Notes under the pieces: generated by a model
What the model saw: the letters and a program-made list of their open reading frames with translations, nothing else
Told to the model about the DNA's origin: nothing
The model's database searches: none
Source: Gibbula magus
Lineage: Eukaryota > Mollusca > Gastropoda > Trochida > Trochidae
DNA: 64,000 nucleotides
Assembly (NCBI GenBank): GCA_936450465.1
Contig: OW388298.1
Location: 6,680,035 to 6,744,034, forward strand
Direction: 5' to 3'
Shown: in pieces, positions 11,438-22,147 of the stretch
Layout: each line of letters starts with the position of its first letter
How positions within the stretch are numbered: position 1 is the first letter of the stretch
Made by a program: the position numbers and the translations under genes

Positions 11438-12059
11438 TAAGAACTATCTTTTGCTTGTAAACAATAACTTAAATCTCTTAAATATTCAACTTTAGATAGT
11501 AAATCAATGAAATCCTGATGAGCTACAGAGCCCATGGCTCTATTTTTAACAATGGATTTACTGGAAAACTCCTTTCATAAAAATAGAGCTCAAAACAAGT
11601 TTACCAATAACTGAACACGGGAATTCTCCGTTAATGTCATGTGTTTCACCATTCTCTTCCAACAGATGTTATTCCCTTCAGATTTCTGATCCTAACCTCT
11701 GAGCAAATAGTGTTTGATAAGAGTAGTTGAAGGGTCCCAATGACGGGGTACCTCATTAAGCCATCGATTCAACTAAACTCTTCAACATTGCTCAAATGAA
11801 GTTTTCCTGTTAACTGAATTAACTAGATTAGCGTTTACGGGACACCGCAAAAGCAGAGCAGCCCGGAAACTTAGGGTCTCGCCTTTCCCTGTTCCGCCTT
11901 TTCCACAGAAACAATAAAATGGGATTTTTTTAAAACAGAACCTTGTTCATTATTGGAGTTATTACTAACAAGATGAATTATCACTGGGGTCATTTTACAC
12001 ACGTTTGTTCTTAAAACCTATTTCTGATTTCAAAATTGGATCAAAGGGTTAACATGGCC
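11438..12059. other. No gene recognised
   Basis: Spacer between the 145-bp array and the next duplicated block; no conserved frame seen. Confidence 0.4.
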
Positions 12060-12745
12060 TTAACCAATATCTCATAACATTGACCTTTGACATTTGACCT
12101 CCAAGGTCACAGAATCAATGATCACTTTTCACTGCGTATAACAATCATGTAATGATTAATTGACAGTTTTTAAAGAAAACGTTTTCAAATCTTTGGTCTT
12201 TCTCCATAGTTGATATATACCAAATAAGAGCCTGATAGCACAAGTTATCGTATTTACAAGGATTTTTGTAATCAGAATTCATGACCTTGACCTTTGACCT
12301 TGAATGTGAACATGTCAAAATAATTCCCCAGGTGTATAAGAAAGAAGCTATGTATATGAGGTGTTAGTACCTTCTTGGGAAAAAAGTTAGGTTGTGATTT
12401 CAGAACTGGTGACATCGACTATATGTCGAGATCTTGACCTTTGATCTTCATGGTCACACAGTCAATGATCACTTTTCATTGTTAATATCATGTAATGATT
12501 CAAAGTGTTTATAGTTGAAATAAGGCATTTTCGCAAAAGCATGCTTAAGTCGTGACCTCGCTGTGATCTTGACCTTTGACGGATTTTAGTGAAAACCTTG
12601 TCAAATCTCTGTCTTTCTCCATAGTTGATATACACCAAATAGCTCAAATATTATTCATGTTATCGTGTTTACAAGGACCTTGAATGTGAACATGTCAAAA
12701 TAATTCCCCAGGGGTATAAGAAAGAAGTTAAGTATATACGTTTTC
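12060..12745. repeat. Two-copy tandem duplication rich in GACCTTTGAC
   Basis: Two blocks of roughly 300-400 bp (about 12075-12360 and 12430-12745) share in order: GACCTTTGA, AGTCAATGATCACTTTTCA, ATCATGTAATGATT, GTCTTTCTCCATAGTTGATA, TTATCGT.TTTACAAGGA and AACATGTCAAAATAATTCCCC. The repeated TGACCTTTGACC phrase resembles nuclear-receptor half-site pairs, which may be chance in a repeat. Confidence 0.8.
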
Positions 12746-12821
12746 AAAAACTTCTTGGAAAAAAATGGAATAGTCAATACAAAACGCGGCGGCGGCGACG
12801 ACGGATACTGCACAAACAATG

Positions 12822-12855
12822 ATAGCAGCCCCGACTTAGTCGTCGGGGCTGCTAA
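12822..12855. repeat. Perfect 12-bp hairpin at a repeat boundary
   Basis: AGCAGCCCCGAC (12824-12835) pairs exactly with GTCGGGGCTGCT (12842-12853) across a 6-nt loop, followed by AATTAT. It directly follows a GGCGGCGGCGACGACGG patch and closes the repeat-rich block that starts near 10.86 kb. Stem-loops at one end and internal tandem arrays are known for Helentron-type elements, but no other terminal signature was found. Confidence 0.8.
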
Positions 12856-14054
12856 TTATCTATAGCATGATATATTTAATTAAATCTTTTAATTTGGTTG
12901 CAGATAATGAGTTCACATGCACATCGGGTCATTTCTGAATTTTGCAATCATCAAAATATATGTTTTCATCAAACAAAACAGCCTTGAGTTGACAAAATTT
13001 GATTGCAGGTATCATGAATATTGGAAATACCTTGCCTTTTATTCAAATATTTACATGTAGAGGAAACTTCTTAGCGATCTACTATCGAGTCCGTTTTCGA
13101 TCCTGTCATAGTATAATGTTGTTGGCATTTCTAATGCCATAGGTAGAAAACTACTAACTAACCTTATTTAATTCATTATTTTCTACCATAAGGCATGTCT
13201 TGGTAGGAACTTTTGACACATTTTGTCACAATTTAAAAGCCTAAATTTCCATTTTTGTGACCGCGAGATAAATACAATTTGTTGTCAAATCTCTTCACAA
13301 TTCTGTCATATATAGATATATTCGATTGTAAATTTGTTTTTAAAGCAAATAAACAGCATTAAGCTATTGTAATGATTAATTTCTATCAAGAGACGTGTAT
13401 AAAAGCAACCAGAATTAATAAATATGATTTTGTTAGAAATGGTTGATACGGAATGAGCCAATTGGAGGATGCGTTACATACATTGGTTTCATTACGTCAC
13501 ACACTTAAAGCGAAAGACAACTTGCCAAAATGATTCTGTTTATTTCTTCGTGTTTTCGTCAAATTTATTCAATTTGAAAAACTTTGCAACTAATCCGATG
13601 TGCTTGGCAACACATTGTTTTATTCTCTGCAACCAAATAATTATTTGCCCGGGTAATAATTATGATAAATAATTGTTGTAAAAAGTTTGGTTGCAGATCT
13701 ATAAAGGTGACTGCGACCAAATTCGCTAAATACATTTCTGTCAAACCAAATTTTCAGATGTCAGATATCATATATCATATTATGGACAATCATCTCTGCT
13801 ATATTTTGATTGTCACGTCGTATGATCAGTTTCTCTTACTTCAGATGAATTAAAAAGTCATAATGGAGCAGTGTCCCTTCATTCGGACCCTTCAATCACT
13901 CTTCAATCAGGCCAGTTTATCTGTTGTGTTACAAGGATACCAGCAAGGTGCCTTCTCAAATCAAGAACACGATCTGACCAAAACAGTAAATATCCAAAGT
14001 ATGAAGAATACACGCCGTCGAGATTATTCACGACCCAAAATGTTTCTCAATCTG
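12856..14054. other. No gene recognised; small fold-back at 13130-13200
   Basis: A small inverted repeat pairs ATGCCATAGGTAGAAAA with TTTTCTACCATAAGGCAT near 13134-13196. Overlapping open frames at 13469-14159 have no recognisable domain. Confidence 0.45.
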
Positions 14055-14551
14055 TTAAAGGTACATCCATTGTGTTGTTGGGGGTCACATATTCAAAACG
14101 TTATAAATGATGTTACTTTATCGAGAAGTACCGACTGTTACCAAAAAACACCATTTTGATGATAGTCGACTTAGAATATTGACGATATGAAGGTAAAAGT
14201 AGTGATTTCTGATCGAAAACCGGACAATACACTGTGTGTGGCGCGCGCCAATGAGCAAACGTAATTTTGGAATCTTATTTATAACAGACACGATGATAAA
14301 TTTGGGTTGATTATGTTTAATAGGTCATATAACTACTATACATGTAAATGGGGCGTGCAGTTTCGGTTTCTGCACATGCATAATTATGTAACTCGATTTT
14401 AATTGGAAACTAGTAATTATGATATATTTGGCGATAGGGGATGAATATGCAAGTTGAGTGAATTTAGTTGCACTGTAAACACAACATATGGTGAGTCGGA
14501 ACGTATAAAAGCCTAATAAAATTTTATGAAACACAATGGATGCACCTTTAA
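14055..14551. mobile_element. TTAA-flanked DNA transposon (family T2)
   Basis: TTAA at 14055-14058 and 14548-14551 flanks a 489-bp element whose ends are AGGTACATCCATTGTGTT and AACACAATGGATGCACCT, an 18-bp inverted repeat with one mismatch. The AGG start and the TTAA site parallel family T1 at 4505 and 40622. No transposase is encoded; the open frame at 14325-14600 crosses the right end and is not part of a gene. Confidence 0.85.
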
Positions 14552-15143
14552 GTAAAATATGATGATTTATCAAATGTTCAAGGTGAAACACGGTATTCAA
14601 TCATTTAAATGAAACAGGTATTTTCACTGATTGAAAACGTGTTATTCTAGGCTACAAAGTGAAATAACACTGCAAATAAAATGACGACATATACTTAACG
14701 CCATTGTAACAATAGAATGACGTCATAATACCGGTATGACAATTTTGAGGCGAGCCAATCTCGACTTCCTTTAACAAAGGGCTAGTACATGAAATAGAGG
14801 CGACCGTACCTCACAGTGGCGGGTCCGGAGACATGATTGCAGTATCTACCTAAGAATTAGTTAGGTTAATGTTAAATAACTAACTAGAAATCGTAGTAGA
14901 GACTGTTTAGTACATCATTTACGAATATTTGCTATTAATTGGAGGATATATGAATGTGAGAGCTCTTGTCGAGTGCTGGGTATAATCATATCGCTGAAGA
15001 GAAAAAATAAGATATACTGGTGAAAGTGAAGCCTCTGCTTCAGTCGACGTGATTTGCATGACATTCGATAAGAAATGGGAAATATCTTTATATCTGTACA
15101 CAAATCTGTCACGTGACATAAGTACAACACTAGGAAATTATAT
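14552..15143. other. No gene recognised
   Basis: Two overlapping antisense open frames at 14915-15130 have no recognised content. No repeat was noticed. Confidence 0.4.
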
Positions 15144-15850
15144 AGAGGATAATATATGAGTGTCTATGTCATGCTATGTTTACGACACGAGTGCCTGAAT
15201 ATTAGTATTTCCCGAGCGAGAGCGAGGGATATACCGATATTCAGGCACGAGTGTCGTAAACATAGTATGACATAGTTATATTCATATAATATTCTGTTTA
15301 TTACCGAAGTCGTGAAATTAATGAAAATACGCTAAAATCCACTTTCAACCATAGGCTGACGGACCCACCGTCGCCGCATTTAGAACGCAACGTCAGAAGA
15401 AGCATGACGTCATAGCATTGTTTATGATGTTACCTCACCAAAACATAGATATTCTTACCCAAGCAAGTGTGTCATATGATTTTTACGAAACGAGTGTGAA
15501 TGTTTTTATTGCCCGAGCAACAGCGAGGGTTATACAAAAATTCGAGTGTAATAATTTCTTTATTACCCATTCTATTCCATTTGATTCGCGTAAAATTAAC
15601 CAGGAAATAGCCCACTTCCTTTGCGGCGGCAAGCTACAGTGACGTTACGAACACTCGTTTTATGACGTCACAGACGACGAAAAACGTGAAGTTGCGGTGA
15701 AACAATCGTTGCTCGGCAAACGTGATATGTGCACATGTGCTCATATTAAAAATATTAACTCGGTTATTTTCAAACATACGGGTAATTAAAAATGTGATAT
15801 TTCCCCTTAGGCATCGTATGAAAATATGAAACCCCGATATGATTGCCCTC
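15144..15850. mobile_element. Palindromic element HP-C, copy 2, split by HP-B
   Basis: The 5' palindrome is nearly perfect: TATGTCATGCTATGTTTACG with GACACGAGTGCCTGAATAT pairs with its complement up to about 15277, around the core CGAGCGAGAGCGAG (15213-15226). The following GTGAAATTAATGAAAATACG and CGTCGCCGCATTTAGAA blocks match copy 1 at 2567. Its tail (GGCATCGTATG, ATTGCCCTCGTAGGTAA) appears only after an inserted HP-B copy at 15455-15786. Octamer CACGAGTG is in the same orientation on both arms. Confidence 0.85.
15455..15786. mobile_element. Palindromic element HP-B, copy 2, nested in HP-C
   Basis: The blocks GTGTGTCATATGATTTTTACG, TTTATTACCCATTCTATTCC, GGCAAGCTACAGTGACG, ATGACGTCACAGACGACG and GTGATATGTGCACATGTGC follow the same order as HP-B copy 1. 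It ends CATACGGGTAATTA. The right palindrome arm is deleted (GTTATACAAAAATTCGAGTG). HP-C sequence resumes immediately after. The core reads CGAGCAACAGCGAG (15514-15527). The open frame 15418-15642 spans the junction and is spurious. Confidence 0.85.
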
Positions 15851-15969
15851 GTAGGTAATAATATCGATTATGATCTCATAGCAATATGACGTCATCACGT
15901 TTATGACGCGACACCTCTGTCGGTATTGTTCTTGTTGATGAAAGCATTGTGAAGTAATGGTACATAAAG

Positions 15970-16085
15970 AGGATACGAAACGTTTTTCCAATTAATACCG
16001 TTCTTATTTACGAGTTAATGATTTGATATTAAACGAGCGAAAGCGAGTTTGATACCATATCATTCACATGTCATTGTCATTTGGC
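15970..16085. mobile_element. Palindromic element HP-A, copy 2 (degraded)
   Basis: Starts ACGAAACGTTTTTCC, has TTATTTACGAGTTAATGA, the intact core CGAGCGAAAGCGAG (16034-16047) and a decayed right arm (ATCATTCACATGTCATTG). Shares the TTTGATACC and AACGAGCG context with HP-A copies 1 and 3. Confidence 0.65.
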
Positions 16086-16134
16086 TTTCATGCACTAAAA
16101 AATTTGATTTTATTGAAGATAAAATATATCTATG

Positions 16135-16205
16135 TCGACCATATGTGCCACTGACAGGACGGGAGCTCTACCGCTGAGCTCCTGCACAATGAGGTCAAGG
16201 TGCCC
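16135..16205 (-). repeat. tRNA-like fragment with A-box only
   Basis: On the minus strand GGAGCTCAGCGGTAGAGCTC resembles a tRNA D-arm/A-box. No B-box (GGTTCRANNCC) follows at tRNA spacing, so this is a SINE or tRNA fragment, not a tRNA gene. Confidence 0.4.
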
Positions 16206-16399
16206 TGTTTAACGTGCAGATCTGATGCTGATGTAGACGCTGTCATACCATCATTTGATTCGTCAGTGGAGAACTTCCTCTTTGGAGACGTAGTGTATGG
16301 AGATTCTTGGACGAAATCATAGACATACATATATATGTAACGTAACGCAGCTGATTGAGAATCGGTCGAACGCTAATCAGCTGGTCTTTTTTAATCCAC

Positions 16400-16719
16400 G
16401 GGCAGGGCGCCAACGCGTGCACAGCGCGGAACACGAGCTCGCGCTGCAGGCAATAACAGTTGTCTGTACGTGAGAAGCAATGCACCCCGTGCACAGTGAT
16501 CGCTGGACCCGGTGTGCTACCGGGTTTTAGTCCCGGGGTGTTGTATAAGTCAGATAAAGCCCGGTGTATACAGGACATATTGCACCTTGCACCAAACTGC
16601 AATTGGAGCGCTGTGCATGATATTAGTGACGTCACGTTGTTCTGAACCAATGGAAAGGGCGGATAGTCGCTCACTCCCTTACGTCGCAACTAGGTCGGCA
16701 CGATCAGCTGTTTCTATCT
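16400..16719. promoter_or_regulatory. CpG-rich promoter-like region with CRE, CCAAT and GC boxes
   Basis: GC content rises well above the surroundings. A palindromic CRE (TGACGTCA, 16627-16634), a CCAAT box (16647-16651) and a GC box (GGGCGG, 16657-16662) lie within 40 bp. This spacing is typical of animal CpG promoters and can be bidirectional. An open frame of 148 codons on the minus strand (16243-16689) crosses it but resembles nothing. No TATA box is evident. It may be the start of the SLC16 transcription unit 28 kb downstream or of another, unseen gene. Confidence 0.45.
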
Positions 16720-16844
16720 CGTGGAAGTAGTTGGGCTGGGAGTGCTGGAAATACACCCTGTCACCAGTAGGATACAGCATCCAGTGGATAACACCCAGGG
16801 ACCAGGGGAATACACCCCTGCTTCTACCCGCCTGCCATCAAAAG
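16720..16844 (+). other. Candidate non-coding or coding first exon
   Basis: GC-rich, stop-free in one frame (from about 16721), and ending at a good donor, CAAAAG|GTAGGC (GT at 16845). It lies just downstream of the CRE/CCAAT/GC-box cluster. The peptide (about 41 residues up to the donor, Pro/Thr-rich) is not recognised. Transcript evidence would be needed to call an exon; I give it as a candidate only. Confidence 0.3.
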
Positions 16845-19155
16845 GTAGGCGATATACACTTATTTTGTCCGTAATCGACGGTTTTTTCCTATTCCTTTGT
16901 GTGCCGAGCCGGCTACAGGCCTCTCCAAATGCTGCTATATTTGGTGAAATACGTTCAGTCATGGAGCGATCGTGCAGTAAATGTGAACATTAGGTATTAT
17001 ATTGCGCTCGTGCATGCTTGTCATATCGGTTGGGTGTGTTACTGAGTTTATTTTCTCCTCTAACCTTGATCTAGCGCAGCTCGGACAAAGCCTTCATGAC
17101 GCCATTTACCCACAATGCCCCGTGGTTAATAATTCATGAGCCCCCCGCTGCACCGTTAAGCCGTAGACAAGTCATAATTATAATATTCTGTAAAGTCAGC
17201 GAAGAAAACAATTTCCATTCTGTCAATTAAAGCGAGATATTCATTAATTAAATTCAAACTTATCGATTTTAAAGCGGCATCAGTGATGTAAGAATTAAAA
17301 GAAAACATTTCGGAAGCAACCTTGAATCTTAAAACCTGTATTTTTTCGACCGAGCATCCCGATCAGCTGTTCGGTGTTTTTTTTTTTTATCATAACTATA
17401 GCGGAGATGAGCTCAGTGGCTATTTATAGATCATGAGCGCATTGAAATTAGCGATCAGTTTAACGCATGATGTCAGCTCACAACACACACGGCCCGGTCA
17501 GGGTTAATACACAGGCAGTTGAATCTGGAAACAACTAGACCCTGAAATGAAGATGTCGAAAATCGATATGATGATTATTAATTATTGTGTATTGAGGACT
17601 GGAAAATCTAGACTTGTTCAAGATATATCGATCAGGTATTTAAAAGAATCCCAACAGTCTACCAGGCGATCAAAAAAATGTGAAAATAATCAGAGAACAC
17701 TATAGAGAATTCAATATAAGGAAATTGAAGCGCTGTATCGGAAATAAAAAAGGATCGTCCTGAAAATAAGTTTTGAAAATGCATATATGACTGCACTTCT
17801 TCTTGTTTCTCGTCACTTTTTAAAAATAATGGGACGAAGGGGCAGTGTAAGAATCTTGAAAACTCCGTTAGACCCCAAATCCAATCACATCAAATCACAT
17901 CACATCATATCACGAAAAATATTCCGTGCAGGACTTACTTCCTGATGAGTGTTTTACAATATGATCAAAGGTAAATCAAAAGCTAAAAATGTCAAAAAAT
18001 TGTTAAGCTTTGAGGGCAAAATTTGCATATTCTTTAGAATGTACAAGGCAAACAAATGAGGAGAGGGTCTCATTACAGGAAAACATATCCGTCTTTTAAT
18101 TCCCGACTTGCACATAAACATTCCATAATCACCCCTGTTATTCTTCCATCGTGTCATGCCAAGCATTTCATTGGTTATATTTACCACAACAAGACTGACA
18201 GATGGGATATCATAACCAAGGACGATACTTCCGTATGAAAACACCCCAGGGCTGATAAATGTGTAAAAAAGAAAAAACAAACAAAAAAAAAACGATCTTT
18301 CTGATCTGATATGTCACAGTGACACTCCGAACAAACATTTATTTTTCAAAAAATTCCATTTTATTAAATGTTGCCACCGACCCTCTGAGAAGAAGGAATT
18401 CCAGGTAGTTACATATACCTAACTCCAGGCTTGCTTTTCAAGGATGAATCTTGTTTAGAGATAGGCGAAGTTCAGGTTAAAATATATTAAATTAGTAAAT
18501 TACCGTCTTTGAGTAACTATATTAGAGTTGACCCAACATGTTTGGAAAATTTGGAACATTAAAGTCTTCAATTCGACCGAACTTGTCTATTTCCAATCGG
18601 CTGTCCCCCACCCATTCCTCTCGCATCATACAGGCCGCCATGAAGTTTTCCATCGATGAAGTTATCCGTGGAAAGGAATATTTTCTGATTTTGGGAAACA
18701 GTTGAACATTTAGAGTGGGAAACAGAGACCGCACAATGTTGACATGAGACAATTTTATGCGAACTAAGCAATATGATGAGGAAAACATTTCCTGGTGTAT
18801 GGAATCACGGATACATATGGATATATATATATATATATATATATATAGTTGTAAATATTTATTATGACTTTTCAATATGGGATCAATCAGACAAATATAA
18901 CAGTGCTGATCAAAAGCTTGAAGCAACGTTTTGTTGTTGTGTGGTTTAAGGGAGGGAGTTGGGTTACACCATTCCTTGCTGAATAAACACAATCGTATTG
19001 TTTTTATATTGAAATGTGTTTACTATTCTTTAATATGCCAATATGCATCAGTTCAAATCTGGTGAAACTGTGGACATAGACATAAATTTGTTTAACTCCT
19101 TTAAAATAAGTATGGTTACATTTTTGTGCAAAAATAAATTTTGGAAATAAATATA
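16845..19155. other. No gene recognised
   Basis: AT-rich. A (TA)n run at 18823-18847 sits inside a spurious 156-codon antisense frame (18522-18992). A run of CACATCA-type repeats occurs at 17884-17912. No conserved coding signal. Confidence 0.4.
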
Positions 19156-19600
19156 TACTAGAATTTATTTAGGCAGGTATTAAATATATGTTAGAATTTA
19201 TTTAGGCAGGTATTTAAACACGTTGTTTGTACAGTAACTGTATCTAAGCTGTAAATGCCGTGCTGAGTTGTTGGATAATAAATAAATGACGGAGCTGATT
19301 GACAGTAGTTTATAGTTGACATTTCATAATCCACGATTTGACAATGGATTGGGTAAATAACACGATAACATAATACGCCTACTTCTACAGTATCAAGCAG
19401 GTTATATTTAATATAACATATTACGTCTTGGTTAGATATGTTCATATCACTACATCAGTGTAACAATGTTTTAGTGTTAAACATTGTTGAACAACAGGAT
19501 ACAACATATATGTGTTATAGGTGACATCGACACCATGTATAACATTGTTGAACAAAAGGATACAACATATATGTATAACATTGTTGGACAATTCATATTG
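19156..19600. repeat. Short direct repeats
   Basis: Two copies of TTAGAATTTATTTAGGCAGG-like units at 19158-19214, and two copies of a block of about 70 bp built on ACATTGTTGAACAA and GGATACAACATATATGT at 19483-19585. Confidence 0.65.
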
Positions 19601-19752
19601 TTGTGCGATACGTGGTTGTTGATATGTCATTTTTTTTATGAGATTGAATATAAATATTTTTTTCTCTTTGTTATGTTACGCCATGTCTACTTCCTGAACG
19701 CTATGAACCTGCCTGTTTACTTTAGATTTAAACATTTCTGTGTATCTATTAG

Positions 19753-20043
19753 GGAGCCGGCTAGCGCAGTGGTTAGCGCGACTAGAGGTATTGGGTTCGA
19801 ATCCCGTTAGGGGCTCGGCAATGTTGCTGTAGAGAACTGGTGTACATACAGTAAGGTTCGGGTTCAGTGCTACACTGCGGTACCACCTATGGTGCATTAC
19901 TTCAAGACGATACTTGCAGGTTTCATCGCGATGCAAAATCACAACTGGGCTGCGGGCTTTCTCCCTACAATAAAACTAGCTGCCGTTCTACGTGAGCTAC
20001 TCAGATTGGTGAAAGCGTCGTTAAACTCTCGAACCATCTTACC
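19753..20043 (+). mobile_element. tRNA-derived SINE, near full length
   Basis: The head has an A-box (TAGCGCAGTGGTTAGCGCG, 19762-19780) and a B-box (GGTTCGAATCC, 19794-19804); the anticodon arm between them is shortened, so it is not a functional tRNA. The body includes GCAGGTTTCATCGCG and GGGCTGCGGGCTTTCTCCCT, and the tail GCGTCGTTAAACTCTCGAAC. The tail style (CGTTAAACYC) recurs at 3300 and 36620. Small open frames here are by-products. Confidence 0.85.
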
Positions 20044-21554
20044 TATAATATATATTAATTCAAATGTTTCTGGGGGAAAATCGTATTTCTGATGTCTAAA
20101 AGTCGTTAACTCGAGAGGTATAAAGTTCTTTATTCGCTGTCTGCCAAGTTGGCTGGAGTCCATTCAGATGTTGAAGACGTTCCCGCTAGCCTCGCGCAAT
20201 GTCCGCAAGTGGATTATCTCCCTTTCTCCACTTCAAAATACTCTACAGAAGCCTCGTGAAAAGCAAGTCTGGATGTAGTAGTATGTAAGCTTCAGCTCGA
20301 TATATTTGAAACGGCAAAGGCAAATTAAGACTTTGCAAATGGAAGATATTAGAAGGAGAGTGTATGCAAGTCTAGAGATGTTACCTGTAACAGAGGGAGC
20401 TGGGGGTAGCGTTCTCACGGTCTAGATTCCCCAGCAGAAGATGAGGAAAACTCGCAGGAATGCGTAATGTGGAATGGGGGGGGGGGGGGGGGGGGGGGGT
20501 TCCTGAATCAGCTGTCGTGGTATGTATCTCGACTCATCTCAAGTTATTGTGCAATAATGGTCACCATGGAAATATTTTTTAGAAGGTTGCCTGTTGGTGA
20601 TGCAGTGAAGGCGATGTTGGTTATTGATGCTGGTGGTGTTGAGGGGTTTTTTTTGTGGGTTTGGGGTAGGGTGCGTTTGAAGGGGGACCATCTCCTAGTG
20701 ACTGTACTTCATACTGGAAATGTCAAAGCTTCTTTTAATTTTCATTTTACAATGTTTCGGTGGATCCTTACATTTAAAGGATTAACTTCGTAAGGCATTC
20801 AAAGGATATGTAATACAATAATCAAACCATGCACCCCAATGGGAATCTTAACACTCACCCTGCTGCGGGGAGGCTATGTCGACACCGATGTACAGGTTAA
20901 TCCGGTGGTACAAGGAACAGCTGGGCGGGATGTAGCGTTGTGATGGATTTGAAAAAAACAACCTCAACTCGCTGAAGGTCAAGGTTGTGTAACGGATTAT
21001 ATCATAATCGGCTTAAAGATTATACAGAAAAGGTGTCTATTACTCTATGGTTTGAGGAAAAAGTATCTTGATATATATAATATTTACATGAGTTTGAATG
21101 TAACGTTCTCGGGTTCGTTCCAAAGTAAAACAACAAAACCGTCTGTTTAAAACTAAATGGGTAGGACAACAAGTCAACCAACTATCTGTATCAATATGTC
21201 ACTGTGACACTGTTAGAGGGTGCCACACATATCCAATATACATTACATTGGTGGGAAAGGGGGTCCAAAAATCTTCTCTCCTATGGCCTATATGTAACAT
21301 TTTTAACGGTGGCGCTTACAAAGAAGAAATAAAAACTCGGTTACTTTGAACGTTGAATTCTCCCAGCACAAGAACATGAATTAGGTACTTGTAAGACGTC
21401 CCCTTCAAATCAACGTCTGAAGTCAGTCATATGTTTTCTGTCTCGCGTGCTTGAGCGCGTGATATACCAAACCTTTTCACCTTATCCTGATTGGAATGTT
21501 GGTCATACTCTCGGAGATGTGGAAATAACGATAAGAACAGGAATAGTTTTTGGA
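20044..21554. other. No gene recognised; G24 tract
   Basis: A run of 24 G occurs at 20476-20499, and the open frame 20467-20793 that starts in it has no conserved content. A stretch at 21436-21476 (TCGCGTGCTTGAGCGCGTGATATACC) vaguely resembles an HP core. Confidence 0.4.
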
Positions 21555-21630
21555 TAACAACTTCTTTAACGTGAAAATACACGACGTTTCGGAGTTTATG
21601 CTCACTCCTTCATCAGGTAAAAATGTAAGG
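21555..21630. repeat. Possible retroposon 3'-end fragment
   Basis: AACGTGAAAATACACGACG, TTTCGGAGTTTATGCTCACT and CCTTCATCAGG together resemble a phrase common in non-LTR retrotransposon 3' regions of marine invertebrates. Only recollection supports this; no second copy is in the window. Confidence 0.35.
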
Positions 21631-21949
21631 ATATAACAAAATGTGATACATTTATGTAGCAAATAAGGATGATCAACACTGAAACATTGCTAATAATTCT
21701 GACATAAGACAGGCAACTGATAGCGCAGCTGCCAACCTATATATTAAAACATCCTTGATGCAGAATATTGGTAATGACGCCGAGGCGACGTGTCAGATAT
21801 ATACGCCATACCAGACAAAACAGGTCTAAACTAGGTTAAAATTGAATTTATTCCTAGGAGAAAGTGGAAAAGAGAGTCGGATCAGACCAAGGGTGCCAAC
21901 GAATATGTTCATAATAATATAATAATACTTTCTTGTCCCCAATAAAATG

Positions 21950-22147
21950 TTCATTCGAGTTGTGCATTTTGCACCCGGCAGCCACTGTGCAGCGTTCAAG
22001 CGTTGTTCTGTTCTTATAATGCTGAGTGTCAATCAAGGAAGCAACAACTCGCATCTTTTAACGTCTTTTAGTATGACGCGGCCGGGAATCGAACCCCGAT
22101 CTTCCGGGTGATGAGCGGACACTCTACCAACTGAGCTACATAAGCGA
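21950..22147 (-). mobile_element. tRNA-derived SINE, minus strand
   Basis: On the minus strand an A-box (TAGCTCAGTTGGTAGAG) and a perfect B-box (GGTTCGATTCC) form a tRNA-like head running from about 22147 to 22075. It is followed by CGTCATACTAAAAGACG, TTAAAAGATG and GTTGCTTCCTTGATTG, phrases I associate with molluscan SINEs. The anticodon stem has a mismatch and the acceptor ends do not pair, so it is not a tRNA gene. The 3' end is uncertain and may reach 21840. Confidence 0.85.

Noticed and set aside
12040..12745. Nuclear-receptor response element cluster (TGACCTTTGACC)
   Set aside because: The motif recurs because the segment is a duplicated repeat; no promoter context was seen.
16243..16689. 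148-codon minus-strand open frame
   Set aside because: It lies over a GC-rich, promoter-like stretch, has no recognised domain, and high GC alone lengthens open frames.
18522..18992. 156-codon minus-strand open frame
   Set aside because: Part of it is encoded by a (TA)n run, and no conserved motif or splice structure supports it.
22075..22147. Functional tRNA gene on the minus strand
   Set aside because: A- and B-boxes are good, but the anticodon stem has a mismatch, acceptor ends do not pair, and SINE body sequence follows.
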